Assembly (NCBI RefSeq): GCF_003056345.1
Contig: NZ_PYWB01000003.1
Span: forward strand, 186,001 to 250,000
Origin: Devosia submarina
GTDB taxonomy: Bacteria; Pseudomonadota; Alphaproteobacteria; Rhizobiales; Devosiaceae
Direction: 5' to 3'
DNA length: 64,000 nt
A model generated the notes under the pieces. The model was not told the DNA's origin and searched no databases. It saw only the letters and a program-made list of their open reading frames with translations. Positions 45,501-53,629 of this stretch are shown piece after piece; position 1 is the first letter of the stretch; the number at the start of each line of letters is the position of its first letter. The translations under genes and the position numbers were made by a program.

Positions 45501-45987
45501 GCCTGAAGCGCAACGCCAGCCCGAGCCACAGCCGGCACCGGAGCCACAGCCTGCCGCCGAGGCAGCGCCCCAGCTGACCGAGGCCGGTGGCTGGCTGCGC
45601 GATGTGCTGCGCAATGCCACGGCCAAGCAGCAAAGCGCTCAGCCGGCGCAGGCAGGCCTCTCGGGGCTGACCGAAGAGATCGCCCGCTCCATCGACGATG
45701 CGGCTCTCGCCGATGCCTGGGCACGGTACCAGTCGGGCGAGTCCAATGTGTTCTCCCGCCGCATCTACACCCTCTCGGGTCAAGGCACCTATGACGATGT
45801 CCGCAAGCGCCTCCAGCGTGATCCGGAATTTGCCCGCACGGCCCAGGCCTATATGGGTGAGTTCGAGCAATTGCTGAAGCGTGCCGCTGCTGGGCCGCGT
45901 CCGGCGCAGGAAACGCGTGAGTATCTGCTGAGCGATCGCGGCAAGGTTTATACGACCCTTGCGCATGCCAGCGGGCGGTTGAGCTAA
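39547..45987 (+). CDS. gpr: Giant coiled-coil membrane protein, growth pole ring (GPR)-like
   Basis: The 2146-residue product has a polar N-terminus, two transmembrane helices (about 86-108 and 123-146), then about 1760 residues of almost pure helix. Much of that follows an 11-residue repeat of the form LDxRTxxLxxx (for example LDERTTRLETM, LDGTSGRIAGA, LDETTGRLAST). A Pro/Gln/Glu-rich linker (about 1912-2010) and a conserved C-terminal domain (about 2011-2146; VFSRRIYTLSGQGTYDDVRK) follow. Size and architecture match Agrobacterium GPR, a protein of about 2100 residues that forms a ring at the growing pole and is needed for polar growth and rod shape. It is monocistronic, with its own terminator. 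Equivalence to GPR is inferred, not proven. Confidence 0.8.
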   Translation: MAKNPTPNNDPAALAFSAVEDALKDSVFNLDSPPAAKPAEKKSDPARAERLRAADKIAQQAGTVANDDRFAPSKVLYGLHNTSSATPIWIATGLSVLWLVVAGVGAFLRYGAEFNNFGQFVGTIDFVVLLAILLLPVAGFFAVATLFRRAQDLRNAASSITQAAIRLAEPEVTAADKVASVGQAVRREVNALGDGLERALSRAGELEVMIHNEVTALERTYSDNESRMRALIAELASQRESVLTNTERVREAITESHTGLVFDLDMISQRISGTIVESGGNLTRALETAGNTLTNSFGEQTEGFVSLVENRTTNFISALGDSAARLSLSFDDKTASLTEALDSRAGMLNQGVESRIAALTDALDNHAASIASAMDERARLIDERTGTITGNFEERTANLAGLLENTSGKIVDALDVTTGRVASALDERTTRLETMLDGTSGRIAGALDETTGRLASTLDERTARLETMLDGTSGRIAGALDDTAGQLASTLDERTAALAGLLGSSTGRIADTLDQTTGRLTTALDERTSALAGLLGSTSGQIADTLHESTDRLAAELDQRTAAISGLLSTGGASLLDDLRTRGDEVTTGLDLIGQRISDDIAARSREAEALLSTLGRQLDESVSIQLNAMDSRLQSAVIEINGALDDTSERARITLASAGQDSLSQFDARLTEIASILDSRLNTLDGVIGDKGESLIARLEQQGTSFAARANVLEMALNEESGRFNDVVAERTREMGEVLGARTHAITETLVSRTREIADSLEGHAGIIAEALDGRTQAIDNILASRTGELTASIETHTQALDETLSGRSRELSEAIRVRSQELGETLSTSTSAFDQAIAGRTQRLADTLSERTTALSLELDSRTGTLASDLDERTQALATQIAERTGELADRLSQGTQLFRGEIESQGAHLFEGLDSRTGTLAAALDDRTGALLSNIDERASQLTQGLDSRTGTLAAALDDRVGSLLTNIDERAGQLTQGLDRRTGDFIDNLDQRTVALADSLDMRTGTLVESLDARTGTLVEQIDARTTSLAGEIEARTANLSNRIAERTGQLSAEIAESTSALTSELDSRAAELRSALDNGTQDLAQTVGTRTQQLSEALNMRTQALGDTLATHTTSIGETIGLRTSELADTLTTQGDEARRKIEESMRAAGDDMDQRVNSMTDLITGRVLELNTNLGTGLDSAIARINDAENGMTSRIETASASVSESARQAADLIESGVDSARKAITDMVDSRLGTLPEAITARADITAERLAALNASINTSITQSMADLEAGADRIEETIATRITAATQNIATDITTTADRMDNAVRTALEQIRSAAGNIDDLLTVRAVGAVNNIETRLTDMNRSVEEHTNAFAALVSERSDQLQGALASHGNILRDALGDNAREAEAIMAVSTSRILTDVTAALGKLNDSNLLLQRVLDASTANLANLETSVAQQTSNYSNTIRDAIGQTEQAGTMVSQHVSALQATIRGMVDEFSSVLGRLDAEAETMNQASRALTTSGDNAMEVLEERRGAMDALAQSFANRADDIDGRMRMFAQSIADTVNETERRLIGARRAMDEALSATTGTVAETLAQTTATIREELSTATGEINETLRTTTDNVSNALYSTNERFTSTINSNVAQVDNVVQRAAEAAAQALNQTASSVRMALSDQVHQVNEALEDNANRVSEVLTSTATSVTDVLNTTTSTLADTLNDSSVSVRNAIASNTGQLRNAIDQSTGSVRQAMDETTNNLREVMDQTTGAVREALDETTGTFRQRLDETSGHFHQAIDGTGDRLRQVMDEATGDVSSRLSEFRDTAGAEGRRANAALQQAQQQMVAEMQRAIEEATQRFNETARAMRETAKEVGTELEATRAELARGVNELPEETRASAAAMRRVVAEQIEALSELNAIVRSQPATLDISDRRVSRPAPRAAEPSYQPRPAEPARQTLVDPIRPSERPAPAQPARQPVFQGPMQPVRQAELRRPAEPVRPEPVRQPEAQRQPEPQPAPEPQPAAEAAPQLTEAGGWLRDVLRNATAKQQSAQPAQAGLSGLTEEIARSIDDAALADAWARYQSGESNVFSRRIYTLSGQGTYDDVRKRLQRDPEFARTAQAYMGEFEQLLKRAAAGPRPAQETREYLLSDRGKVYTTLAHASGRLS
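40819..41247 (+). repeat. Tandem 99-base coding repeats within the giant protein gene
   Basis: The motif encoding LDxRT recurs at 40819, 40918, 41017, 41116 and 41215, exactly 99 bases apart each time. Each unit encodes 33 residues, that is three 11-residue helical repeats. The same 99-base step links two LDSRTGTLAAALDD copies at 42292 and 42391. Confidence 0.9.
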
Positions 45988-46006
45988 GGCTTTTCAATCA
46001 ATGATG

Positions 46007-46032
46007 CGGCCCCGGGAAACCGGGGCCGTTTT
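46007..46032 (+). terminator. Intrinsic terminator after the giant pole protein gene
   Basis: Nine-base perfect arms (46007-46015 and 46020-46028), a GAAA loop and following TTTTCGTTT. It lies 20 bases after the stop codon. Confidence 0.9.
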
Positions 46033-46083
46033 CGTTTGGGATGCTTGAAAGAGGTCGGCGCTCGGGCGGGCATCTCGGGATGG

Positions 46084-46104
46084 ATCCCGGCTCGAGGCCG
46101 GGAT
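46084..46104. repeat. Family B palindrome after the giant protein gene
   Basis: ATCCCGGC, TCGAG, GCCGGGAT followed by GACATCG. It is a compact single hairpin of family B. Confidence 0.6.
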
Positions 46105-46163
46105 GACATCGTGGTTGGCGATGGCCTTTTGGTCCAAACCAAGGCCTGGCAGTCTTGCTACCG

Positions 46164-47342
46164 CTAAGCGTCCTTGGGCGGGCGGAGGCGGAGGGAGATG
46201 AGTACGCAGAGGAGGCCGGCGAGGGCCAGGATAGCGGGCGCGAAAAAGGCATAGCTGCCCATAAAGACCACCAGCCAGCCAAAGCCGGCCAGCGAAAGAA
46301 CAGAGGCGGCCTGCTGGAGCGTGTTTGCAAAGCCCTGCGCCTCGGCAGCGTTGGACTCGTCGGTCCAGTTGGCGATGAAATGCACAATGCCGAAATAGCC
46401 GACCCCGAAGGTGATGGCGTGGAGCATCTGGACCACAAACAACAGTTCCACCGACGGATTGAAGGCCATGACGCCAAAGCGCACCGCCGAAGCGACACAG
46501 GCAGCGAGGATCATGTTGCGGGCCGTTATCCGCCCGCCGAAGCGGCGCCAGGCAAACATCATGACGGCTTCAGCTGCCGCCGATATCGCCAGCAAGGGAC
46601 CGATATAATAGGCGGGGACGCCGTTCTGGTGCCAGATCAGGGCGGCGAAACCGCCGATCAGGGCATGGCTGGAATTGACCAGCGCGAAGGCGACGAGCGG
46701 CAGGACGAACCACGGCTTGAGACTATCGCGCAGCTTGGCGGCTGGCGCGGCTTCCGCCAGGGTGGCCACGTGGCCAGGCGCCCGGAACCGGGGGAGCAGC
46801 AGGCTGAGGCCCGCCCGGAGGAAGCACATGAGGACAAAGAGCGGAACGAATGCAGCCGAGCCCCAAGGGGTAATCAGCAGGCCTATGGCACCAGCACCCA
46901 CCACGTAGCCCACCGTTCCCCAGGCGCGCACGGCGCCGAAATCGGTTCCGTTGCGGCGCGTCATGCGCATTGTGGCCGCGTCTGTGATCGGTGGAATGGT
47001 GCCCCCCGTCATGGTCACGAGCGCCCAGATCAGCATAATGCCCCAAAATTCGGTGACCCAGAACAGCCCGATAGGCACGGCCGCGCCGATCAGGGCCAGG
47101 ATAATGATCACCGTCCGCCAGTCGTTGGCGCGGTCGGCCAGGCGCCCGACAACAATGTTGAGGGCGAGCAGGCACAGCATAGGCAACGAATTGATGATGC
47201 CGATCTGGTCAGCGGGTATGCCGTGATCACTAAGCCAGATGCCCAGGAAAACCGAGCTGATCGCGCCGGGCAGGTAAACGGTGGACTGGAACAGGGAAGC
47301 GCGCAGCTCAGGCGAGACTGAACGCGATAGTGCCGATGGCAT
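46164..47342 (-). CDS. MFS transporter (MFS_1-like), paralogue 1
   Basis: The 392-residue product has about twelve transmembrane helices and the loop motif VVGRLADRANDWRTVI after helix 2, plus TRRNGTDFGAVRAWGTVGYV before helix 5. This matches the MFS_1-like family (PF12832-type), which includes putative sugar or aromatic acid transporters. The substrate is not predictable. ATG at 47342 was chosen; further upstream codons are unlike the family. It lies 90 bases downstream of a paralogous transporter gene in the same direction. Confidence 0.87.
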   Translation of the reverse strand: MPSALSRSVSPELRASLFQSTVYLPGAISSVFLGIWLSDHGIPADQIGIINSLPMLCLLALNIVVGRLADRANDWRTVIIILALIGAAVPIGLFWVTEFWGIMLIWALVTMTGGTIPPITDAATMRMTRRNGTDFGAVRAWGTVGYVVGAGAIGLLITPWGSAAFVPLFVLMCFLRAGLSLLLPRFRAPGHVATLAEAAPAAKLRDSLKPWFVLPLVAFALVNSSHALIGGFAALIWHQNGVPAYYIGPLLAISAAAEAVMMFAWRRFGGRITARNMILAACVASAVRFGVMAFNPSVELLFVVQMLHAITFGVGYFGIVHFIANWTDESNAAEAQGFANTLQQAASVLSLAGFGWLVVFMGSYAFFAPAILALAGLLCVLISLRLRPPKDA

Positions 47343-47432
47343 GGGAAAATTGAACTCCGGGCAAATCAGCGCCCGGAGCCCTAGGTGACTCCGTTGCCCC
47401 TTCAAGGCAAGTGCGATTGTGCATCGCCCCGA

Positions 47433-48647
47433 CTAGGCCAGGGCCGATTCGCGTTTCGGGTTCATGATCATGAGGGAAACAAGAACCATGATGGCGCCGG
47501 CGCCGCTGAGGATGGCGGCGACGTAGTAGCCGCCCGAGCCAATGCTGCCAGCCAGCACGCCGAAGCCGAGCAAAGCCACAACCGTCACGATCTGGCGCAA
47601 CATGACGAAAAAGCTTTGCGCTTCGGCGGCAATGTCCTCGCTGGTCCAGTTGGCAATAAAATTGGTGACGCCTAGAAAGGTTAGGCCGACCGTGGCCATG
47701 TGGAGCGTCTGGAGGAGGATGAGGACAGCAACGCTGGGCTCGAGGGCAAAACCCCACCACCGGATGGCGCCGCAGATGCAGCCAATCAGGATAAGGTGGC
47801 GGGCCGCAAAGCGCTTCGTGATGCGCTCGAAATACAGCATGGCGAGAATCTCGGCCGTGGGCGCGACCGCCCAGAGCAGGCCGATGGCCCAGCCCGGCAC
47901 ACCCTGCTCTGCCCACAGCAGCGCGCCGAACCCCATCTGCATCATGTGGCTGCCATGGAGCAGCGAGGCACCGATCAGGGTCATCAGGAACCAGGGACGC
48001 CACATTTCTCCGAGGCGTATCGCGATCAGCGGATTGATGGGCGCGTCGATCGGGTGAACCGGACGCACATTGTCCTCCTGGCCCCGGAACAGAGGCAGGC
48101 GGAGGGAGACGAGCGCGCGTATGACGCTGACGGCGAGCAAAAGGGGGATGAAGGCGTTGGGGCCTAGGCGATCAAGCACCACACCGGCGAGGAGCGTACA
48201 GACAACAAAGCCAATCGTACCCCAGACGCGGATGGCGCCGAAGTCCAGGCCGGTGCGGCGTGCCATGCGATAAGCAGCGGCATCCACCACGGGTGATATG
48301 GCCTGGAACGGCACGATCACCAGGGTCCACAGGATGATGATGGCGACATAGCCATCCATGAACAGCATGAAGATCGGCGGAATGGCCGCGAGGATCGAGC
48401 CAATCACAATCACCGTGCGCCAATCGCTGGCGCGGTCGGCGAGGCGCCCCACGACCATGTTGATGACGATCATGGCAAAGATCGGCACGGCATTGATGAC
48501 GCCGATGGCAGGGGTGTCGAAGCCGCGCTCGCTGAGCCAGATCGGCAGGAACGGATTGCTGACCGCGCCAGAGGTGAAGAGCGTCGCGTAGTAAGTGCCG
48601 GTGCGAACCGCGGGCGAATCAAAACGCGCTGCCGAGGGCAGTCCCAT
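47433..48647 (-). CDS. MFS transporter (MFS_1-like), paralogue 2
   Basis: The 404-residue product has about twelve transmembrane helices. It shares long motifs with the adjacent gene: VVGRLADRASDWRTVIVI, ARRTGLDFGAIRVWGTIGFV and FIANWTSEDIAAEAQSF (FIANWTDESNAAEAQGF in the neighbour). The pair therefore arose by tandem duplication. The ATG at 48647 has GGAG nine bases upstream; a TTG three codons earlier is possible. Substrate unknown. Confidence 0.87.
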   Translation of the reverse strand: MGLPSAARFDSPAVRTGTYYATLFTSGAVSNPFLPIWLSERGFDTPAIGVINAVPIFAMIVINMVVGRLADRASDWRTVIVIGSILAAIPPIFMLFMDGYVAIIILWTLVIVPFQAISPVVDAAAYRMARRTGLDFGAIRVWGTIGFVVCTLLAGVVLDRLGPNAFIPLLLAVSVIRALVSLRLPLFRGQEDNVRPVHPIDAPINPLIAIRLGEMWRPWFLMTLIGASLLHGSHMMQMGFGALLWAEQGVPGWAIGLLWAVAPTAEILAMLYFERITKRFAARHLILIGCICGAIRWWGFALEPSVAVLILLQTLHMATVGLTFLGVTNFIANWTSEDIAAEAQSFFVMLRQIVTVVALLGFGVLAGSIGSGGYYVAAILSGAGAIMVLVSLMIMNPKRESALA

Positions 48648-48732
48648 GCGATGCAACTCCGGGGAGAAATCAGACTTTGGTCAGGTGGCTCAACAATGCG
48701 CCGCCAATGTGGTGGCGATCAAGTCTGTTGGC

Positions 48733-49533
48733 TCATCCCGTCGCCGCGCGCCTGAGCCGGAACTTGCGCGGCTCGCCCACCACCATTTCCGTCCACTTGA
48801 TGAGCTCGAACCCGCCCTCGGTGGTTTCAACAATGGCGGTGCAGGATTCCACCCAATCGCCGGTGTTGATGTAGTGGATGCCCAGGCGATCGTGCATGTC
48901 GGCAAAGTGGATATGGCCGCAGATAACACCATCAACGCCCGATTGCTTGGCCTCGTGCACCAGGGCTTCCTCGAAGCGCCCAATCACGGACACAGCGTTC
49001 TTCACCTTCTGCTTGGCCCAGGCGCTAAGCGACCAATATTGCAGTCCCAAGCGCCGACGCACCCAGTTGATGGCGATGTTGATACGGAGAGCCGCATTGT
49101 AGGCCCAGTCGCCGACATGGGCGAGCCATTTGGCATTCATCACGACGACGTCAAATTGGTCGCCGTGAATGACCAGGTAGGTCTTGCCAGTCGCCGTGGT
49201 GTGAACCGTGCGGTCGACGAACTCAATTTCCCCGAAATAGGTGCCCAGATATTCACGCAGGAATTCATCATGATTGCCGGGCAGGTAGACGATCCTGGTA
49301 CCGGCATTGGCCTTGTCGAGCAGGATCTGGCCGACAAGATTATATTCACTGGGCCAGTGCCATGCCTTGGCCAAGCGCCACCCATCAAGGATGTCACCGA
49401 CCAGGTAGATCGTTTCGGCGTCGTGTGCCCGGAGGAACTCGATAAGCTGGCCGACCCTGATGGGCTTCATGCCAAGGTGAACATCCGAGATGAACATGGC
49501 ACGGACCTGTCGGACTTGGCGGTCATCCGGCAT
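48733..49533 (-). CDS. Metallophosphoesterase, LpxH/COG2908-like
   Basis: The 266-residue product has the calcineurin-like metal motifs in order: ISDVHLG (about 15-21), YLVGDILDGW (about 43-52), LPGNHDEF (about 84-91), IHGDQFD and CGHIHFADM. This fits the COG2908 group, whose best known member LpxH removes UMP from UDP-diacylglucosamine in lipid A synthesis. Hyphomicrobiales often use LpxI instead, so this protein may act on another phosphate ester. The large basic insert NIAINWVRRRLGLQYWSLS is typical of that non-LpxH subgroup. Confidence 0.82.
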   Translation of the reverse strand: MPDDRQVRQVRAMFISDVHLGMKPIRVGQLIEFLRAHDAETIYLVGDILDGWRLAKAWHWPSEYNLVGQILLDKANAGTRIVYLPGNHDEFLREYLGTYFGEIEFVDRTVHTTATGKTYLVIHGDQFDVVVMNAKWLAHVGDWAYNAALRINIAINWVRRRLGLQYWSLSAWAKQKVKNAVSVIGRFEEALVHEAKQSGVDGVICGHIHFADMHDRLGIHYINTGDWVESCTAIVETTEGGFELIKWTEMVVGEPRKFRLRRAATG

Positions 49534-49644
49534 TAAGGCAACGACTCCTGCTTCGGGAGCGGCATATTAACCAGCGTTGGCCCGCGAGGAAACCGTGCAT
49601 GCCGAAAGATTGGAACTGTTGCCCGCCCGCCTCTGCAAGCCCGC

Positions 49645-50748
49645 TCAGGCTGGCCCAGCTGCGCCGATCCGCGCCTTGAGCGCAATGATGCGGTTATAGC
49701 TCTCTTCGATCCGGGCGGCAAAAGCCGGGTCCGCAGCGGCTTCGGCAAGGAGAATGTCGAGGATTTCCTGGCCCAGGCTCGGACGGTATTTGGCCGTATT
49801 GGAAAACAGCAGCACATCCATGCCGGCGCGTACGGCCTTGGTGACCGTTTGCTCGAGCGAGAAATGCTCGCGAATAGCACCCATTTCGAGATCGTCGCTG
49901 ATCACCACACCATCAAAGCCCAGCTCTTCCCGCAGGACGCCGGTGACCCACTGCGGAGACAGCGACGAAGGGGTTTGTGCGTCCGCATCGGAATAATTGG
50001 CGTGGTAGAGGTGGCCAACCATGATCATGTCGACATAGCCAGCCGCGATCAGCGTCTTATAGGGATCGAGCTCCGAAGAGCTCCAGGTATCGGTGATATC
50101 AACGAATCCCTCATGGCTATCGGCAGTGGATGAGCCATGGCCGGGAAAATGCTTGAGCGCCGTCAACATACCGGCGGCGTGGTGGGCCCTGATGAAGGCT
50201 TCGCTGTAGGCGGCGACAGTCTGGGCATCGGCGCTGAAGGCGCGGCCATATTTGGCGATGATCTGGTTGTTCTTGTTGACGTTGACGTCTGCGACCGGGC
50301 CAAAATTGACGCTGAAGCCCAGATCGGCCACGGCGCTGGCCATCTTGGCATAGACGGCTTCGGCTTCTTCGGGGGAGTTCTTGGCTGCGATGGTGGCCGC
50401 ATTGGGGATTTCGGTGAATCCCACGGCCTTGGTCAGGCGCTCGACGGAGCCGCCTTCCTGGTCAACGGTTATGAAGGGCGGTAAATCGGGCGAGGCATCG
50501 CGAAGCGCAGTGTTCAGCGCGGCAACGGCCTTGAGGTTCTTCACATTGGTCTTGAGCAGCATGACGCCGCCCAGCCGGCTGGCGGCGATGTCCTCGCGCA
50601 GTTTTTGGACTGAAGAATCGCTGGCATCATCGCCTTGAAAGCCGACAACGATCATCTGGCCAGCCATCTGCTCCAGCGTTGCGGCCTGGGCGACGGAGCT
50701 GAAGGCGAAGAAAGGCACGGCAAGGGCGATGCGAAGCAGCGAGATCAC
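49645..50748 (-). CDS. Glycoside hydrolase family 3, NagZ-like beta-N-acetylhexosaminidase
   Basis: NagZ-like enzymes remove GlcNAc from peptidoglycan fragments. The product has a signal peptide (residues 1 to about 20, ending VAQA), VDQEGGSVERL, the catalytic loop KHFPGHGSSTADSHEGFVD and the nucleophile region VVISDDLEMGAI. A signal peptide implies export, unlike cytoplasmic NagZ, so it may act on cell wall in the periplasm. The GTG at 50748 was chosen because it gives a clean signal peptide; TTG at 50832 is the alternative, and no strong ribosome site decides it. Confidence 0.87.
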   Translation of the reverse strand: MISLLRIALAVPFFAFSSVAQAATLEQMAGQMIVVGFQGDDASDSSVQKLREDIAASRLGGVMLLKTNVKNLKAVAALNTALRDASPDLPPFITVDQEGGSVERLTKAVGFTEIPNAATIAAKNSPEEAEAVYAKMASAVADLGFSVNFGPVADVNVNKNNQIIAKYGRAFSADAQTVAAYSEAFIRAHHAAGMLTALKHFPGHGSSTADSHEGFVDITDTWSSSELDPYKTLIAAGYVDMIMVGHLYHANYSDADAQTPSSLSPQWVTGVLREELGFDGVVISDDLEMGAIREHFSLEQTVTKAVRAGMDVLLFSNTAKYRPSLGQEILDILLAEAAADPAFAARIEESYNRIIALKARIGAAGPA

Positions 50749-50834
50749 GGCAAGGTCCGGTCTTGAAAGGGGCGACCGGACGTTGAACCCATAAAGCAGC
50801 CAAAACGATGGCAGGGCTTTCGTCTTCGGCAACA

Positions 50835-50863
50835 GTCACCCTCGGGGCGAGCCCGAGGGTGAC
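50835..50863. repeat. Family B palindrome between the glycosidase and acsA genes
   Basis: Perfect 12-base arms (50835-50846 and 50852-50863; GTCACCCTCGGG and inverse) around five bases. It lies 20 bases after the acsA stop and could act as its terminator or mRNA-end stabiliser. Confidence 0.75.
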
Positions 50864-50883
50864 GAGCGGTGCATGTGTTGGCC

Positions 50884-52827
50884 CTAGCGGTTCTGACGGT
50901 TTTCAATCAGATCGTTGACCACCGCAGGGTCCGCCAGTGTGGACGTGTCGCCCAGCGAGCCGAAGTCGTTTTCGGCGACCTTGCGCAGAATGCGGCGCAT
51001 GATCTTGCCGGAACGGGTTTTCGGCAGGCCCGGCGCCCATTGGATGAGGTCAGGCGTGGCAATGGGGCCAATCTCCTTGCGAACCCAGTTCCGCAGCTCG
51101 GTCTTGAGCTCGTCGGTGCTGTTTTCGCCGGCCATCAGGGTGACATAGCAATAGATCCCCTGCCCCTTGATGTCGTGGGGATAGCCGACTACGGCAGCTT
51201 CGGAAACCTTGGGGTGCGCGACCAGGGCGCTTTCCACTTCGGCCGTGCCGAGGCGGTGGCCGGATACGTTGAGCACGTCATCGACGCGGCCCGTGATCCA
51301 ATAATAGCCGTCTTCGTCGCGGCGACAGCCATCGCCCGTGAAGTAATAGCCCTTGTACTGGGTGAAATAGGTGTCGATGAAGCGCTGGTGATCGCCATAA
51401 ACGGTGCGCATCTGCCCCGGCCAGCTGTCGGCAATGGCGAGCACGCCCTCGGCCTTGGTCTGCTCCTGCAGCTTGCCTTCTGGCGAAAGCACGACCGGGC
51501 GCACACCAAAGAATGGCTTTGTGGCCGAACCCGGCTTGGTCGGGATGGCCCCGGGGAATGGAGCAATCATGTGACCGCCGGTTTCGGTCTGCCACCAGGC
51601 GTCGACGATCTCGCAACGACCCTTGCCCACATGCTTGTGGTACCACATCCAGGCTTCGGGATTGATCGGCTCCCCGACGGTGCCGAGGAGGCGAAGGGTC
51701 GGCATGTCGTGCTTGTCGGCAAATTCGTGTCCTGCTCCCATCAGCGCGCGGATCGCTGTGGGTGCGGTGTGAAAGATGTTGACCTTGTGCTTTTCAACAA
51801 CCTCCCAAAGGCGGCTGCAATCAGGATAGCTAGGGATGCCCTCGAACATCAGCGTGGTCGCGCCATTGGCGAGAGGGCCATAGACGATATAGGTGTGCCC
51901 CGTGATCCAGCCCACGTCGGCCGTGCACCAGAAGATCTCGCCGTCCTGGTAGTCAAAGCTCATCTGGTGGGTAAGCGAGCCCCAAAGCAGATAACCGCCG
52001 GTGGTGTGCAGCACACCCTTGGGCTTGCCCGTGGAGCCGGAGGTGTAAAGGATAAAGAGCGGATCTTCCGCATTCATCTTCTCGGGTGGGCAATCGCCAT
52101 CGACGCTCGCAACGGCATCATGAAACCAGATGTCGCGGCCCTCGACCATGTTGACCGGATTGCCCGTGACCCGGACAACGATGACCTTTTCGACGCCATC
52201 GATCTTGGCCAGGGCGTCATCGACGTTTTTCTTGAGCGCAATGGTCTTGCCGCCGCGGCGGCCTTCATCGGCCGTAAGGATGATTTTGGAGCCGCAATCG
52301 GAGACGCGGCCAGCAATTGAATCGGGCGAGAAGCCGCCAAAGATCACCGAATGAACCGCGCCGATGCGCGTGCAGGCGAGCATGGCGACGGCAGTGTCGA
52401 TGACCATGGGCATGTAGATGGTGACGCGATCGCCCTTTTTGACGCCATTGGCCTTGAGGACATTGGCGAAGCGGCAAACGCGGTCATGGAGTTCGTGATA
52501 GGTGACCTTGCCATCGGTGCCGGGTGTATCGCCTTCCCAGATAATGGCGGTCTGGTCGCCCCGCTTTTCCAGATGCCGGTCGAGGCAATTGAAGGAGACG
52601 TTGAGCTCGCCGTCCTCGAACCATTTTATGGAGATATCGGGATAGGCATAGCTCGTGTTCTTGATCTTGGTCGGGAACTTGAACCAGTCGAGACGCTTAG
52701 CCTGTTCTGCCCAGAACCCTTCAGGATCGCTGAGCGAGCGGGCGTACATCTTATCGTACTGTGCCGCATTGACGTGGGTGCGTGCGATGGCAGCCGCACT
52801 TGGCTGGAATACGAGCTGCTCGCTCAT
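50884..52827 (-). CDS. acsA: Acetyl-CoA synthetase
   Basis: The enzyme activates acetate with ATP to acetyl-AMP and then acetyl-CoA. The 647 residues match the family. Visible motifs are the P-loop-like [47 protein letters not shown] and the C-terminal [16 protein letters not shown] with the catalytic/acetylatable K608. The N-terminal [19 protein letters not shown] type start is normal. It appears monocistronic. Confidence 0.95.
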   Translation of the reverse strand: MSEQLVFQPSAAAIARTHVNAAQYDKMYARSLSDPEGFWAEQAKRLDWFKFPTKIKNTSYAYPDISIKWFEDGELNVSFNCLDRHLEKRGDQTAIIWEGDTPGTDGKVTYHELHDRVCRFANVLKANGVKKGDRVTIYMPMVIDTAVAMLACTRIGAVHSVIFGGFSPDSIAGRVSDCGSKIILTADEGRRGGKTIALKKNVDDALAKIDGVEKVIVVRVTGNPVNMVEGRDIWFHDAVASVDGDCPPEKMNAEDPLFILYTSGSTGKPKGVLHTTGGYLLWGSLTHQMSFDYQDGEIFWCTADVGWITGHTYIVYGPLANGATTLMFEGIPSYPDCSRLWEVVEKHKVNIFHTAPTAIRALMGAGHEFADKHDMPTLRLLGTVGEPINPEAWMWYHKHVGKGRCEIVDAWWQTETGGHMIAPFPGAIPTKPGSATKPFFGVRPVVLSPEGKLQEQTKAEGVLAIADSWPGQMRTVYGDHQRFIDTYFTQYKGYYFTGDGCRRDEDGYYWITGRVDDVLNVSGHRLGTAEVESALVAHPKVSEAAVVGYPHDIKGQGIYCYVTLMAGENSTDELKTELRNWVRKEIGPIATPDLIQWAPGLPKTRSGKIMRRILRKVAENDFGSLGDTSTLADPAVVNDLIENRQNR

Positions 52828-53008
52828 AGTTTTCCTCCCTTATCTCTCCCAGTACTCGTTCTAGTGACCCGTTCGACGGGGGGCAAGGGGATAGCCGTTA
52901 AACTCGGTGCAAGTCTTTGGGGGGACGATGTTAACCGCAGCGTGCGACATCGCTTCGGCGCCTATTGCGCGGGTGTTATGGTCCGAATTCGCAAGATCGG
53001 AGCCCCTG

Positions 53009-53623
53009 ATGACGGATACACTGATCGCTGCTTCCAAGGCAGATGCGCCGGCACCGGCGAAAATCGCTAGCGTGCGCGGCGCTCGTTATGCCGATATCCC
53101 CATGGTGCATCAAAGGCTGCAGGAGGCGATTACCACCTCGCCCTTCTATAGCGAGGAGTTCAAGGCCTATGAGAGCGCGCGGCTAACGCCTGAATATCTG
53201 GCCGGCTTGATCGATGCCGACCCCTTTCACGTGATGCTGCATTCACGCGACGGAATAGTAGGCGGCTTTCAAATTTCGGGGCCGGAACTGGGGACCTTGT
53301 GGCTCTACTGGTCCTATGTTTTCCCCGAATATCGCCGCTCTACCCTAGGCGTCCAGGGCATGCGTGCATTCCTCAAGCATTGGGACAATGGTCGCTTCCA
53401 TAAGATTGCGACCTATACAAAACACGGCAATGAGGCCGCAGCGGCGATCATGCTGCGCCTGGGGTTCAAGCACGTTGCAACGCTTGAGCAGCACATTTTT
53501 GGCGAAGACTATTTGCTGTTCGAGCACAAGCTCACCAAGACATCGCCTGGCTATGACCGTGGCACCAAGAGCGGGCTCAGACACAAGCTGATCCGCCGAC
53601 TCAAGCTGCGCTTGGGAAAGTAG
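53009..53623 (+). CDS. GNAT-family N-acetyltransferase
   Basis: The 204-residue product has a GNAT-like core: [20 protein letters not shown], then [20 protein letters not shown] (acetyl-CoA-binding turn) and [20 protein letters not shown], the usual final strand-helix. The C-terminus is basic ([16 protein letters not shown]) and could contact membrane or nucleic acid. ATG at 53009 was chosen because the open frame upstream looks noncoding. It is convergent, only six bases from the flippase stop. Substrate unknown; a link to the surface-polymer genes beside it is possible. Confidence 0.8.
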   Translation: MTDTLIAASKADAPAPAKIASVRGARYADIPMVHQRLQEAITTSPFYSEEFKAYESARLTPEYLAGLIDADPFHVMLHSRDGIVGGFQISGPELGTLWLYWSYVFPEYRRSTLGVQGMRAFLKHWDNGRFHKIATYTKHGNEAAAAIMLRLGFKHVATLEQHIFGEDYLLFEHKLTKTSPGYDRGTKSGLRHKLIRRLKLRLGK

Positions 53624-53629
53624 GGCGCC

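Noticed and set aside
39547..45987. Giant protein considered as phage tape-measure protein or adhesin
   Set aside because: No phage genes nearby, no secretion signal for an adhesin, and the N-terminal membrane helices with conserved C-terminus fit a pole protein better.
50869..52320. 483-codon plus-strand frame across acsA
   Set aside because: Antisense shadow of a gene with all acetyl-CoA synthetase motifs.
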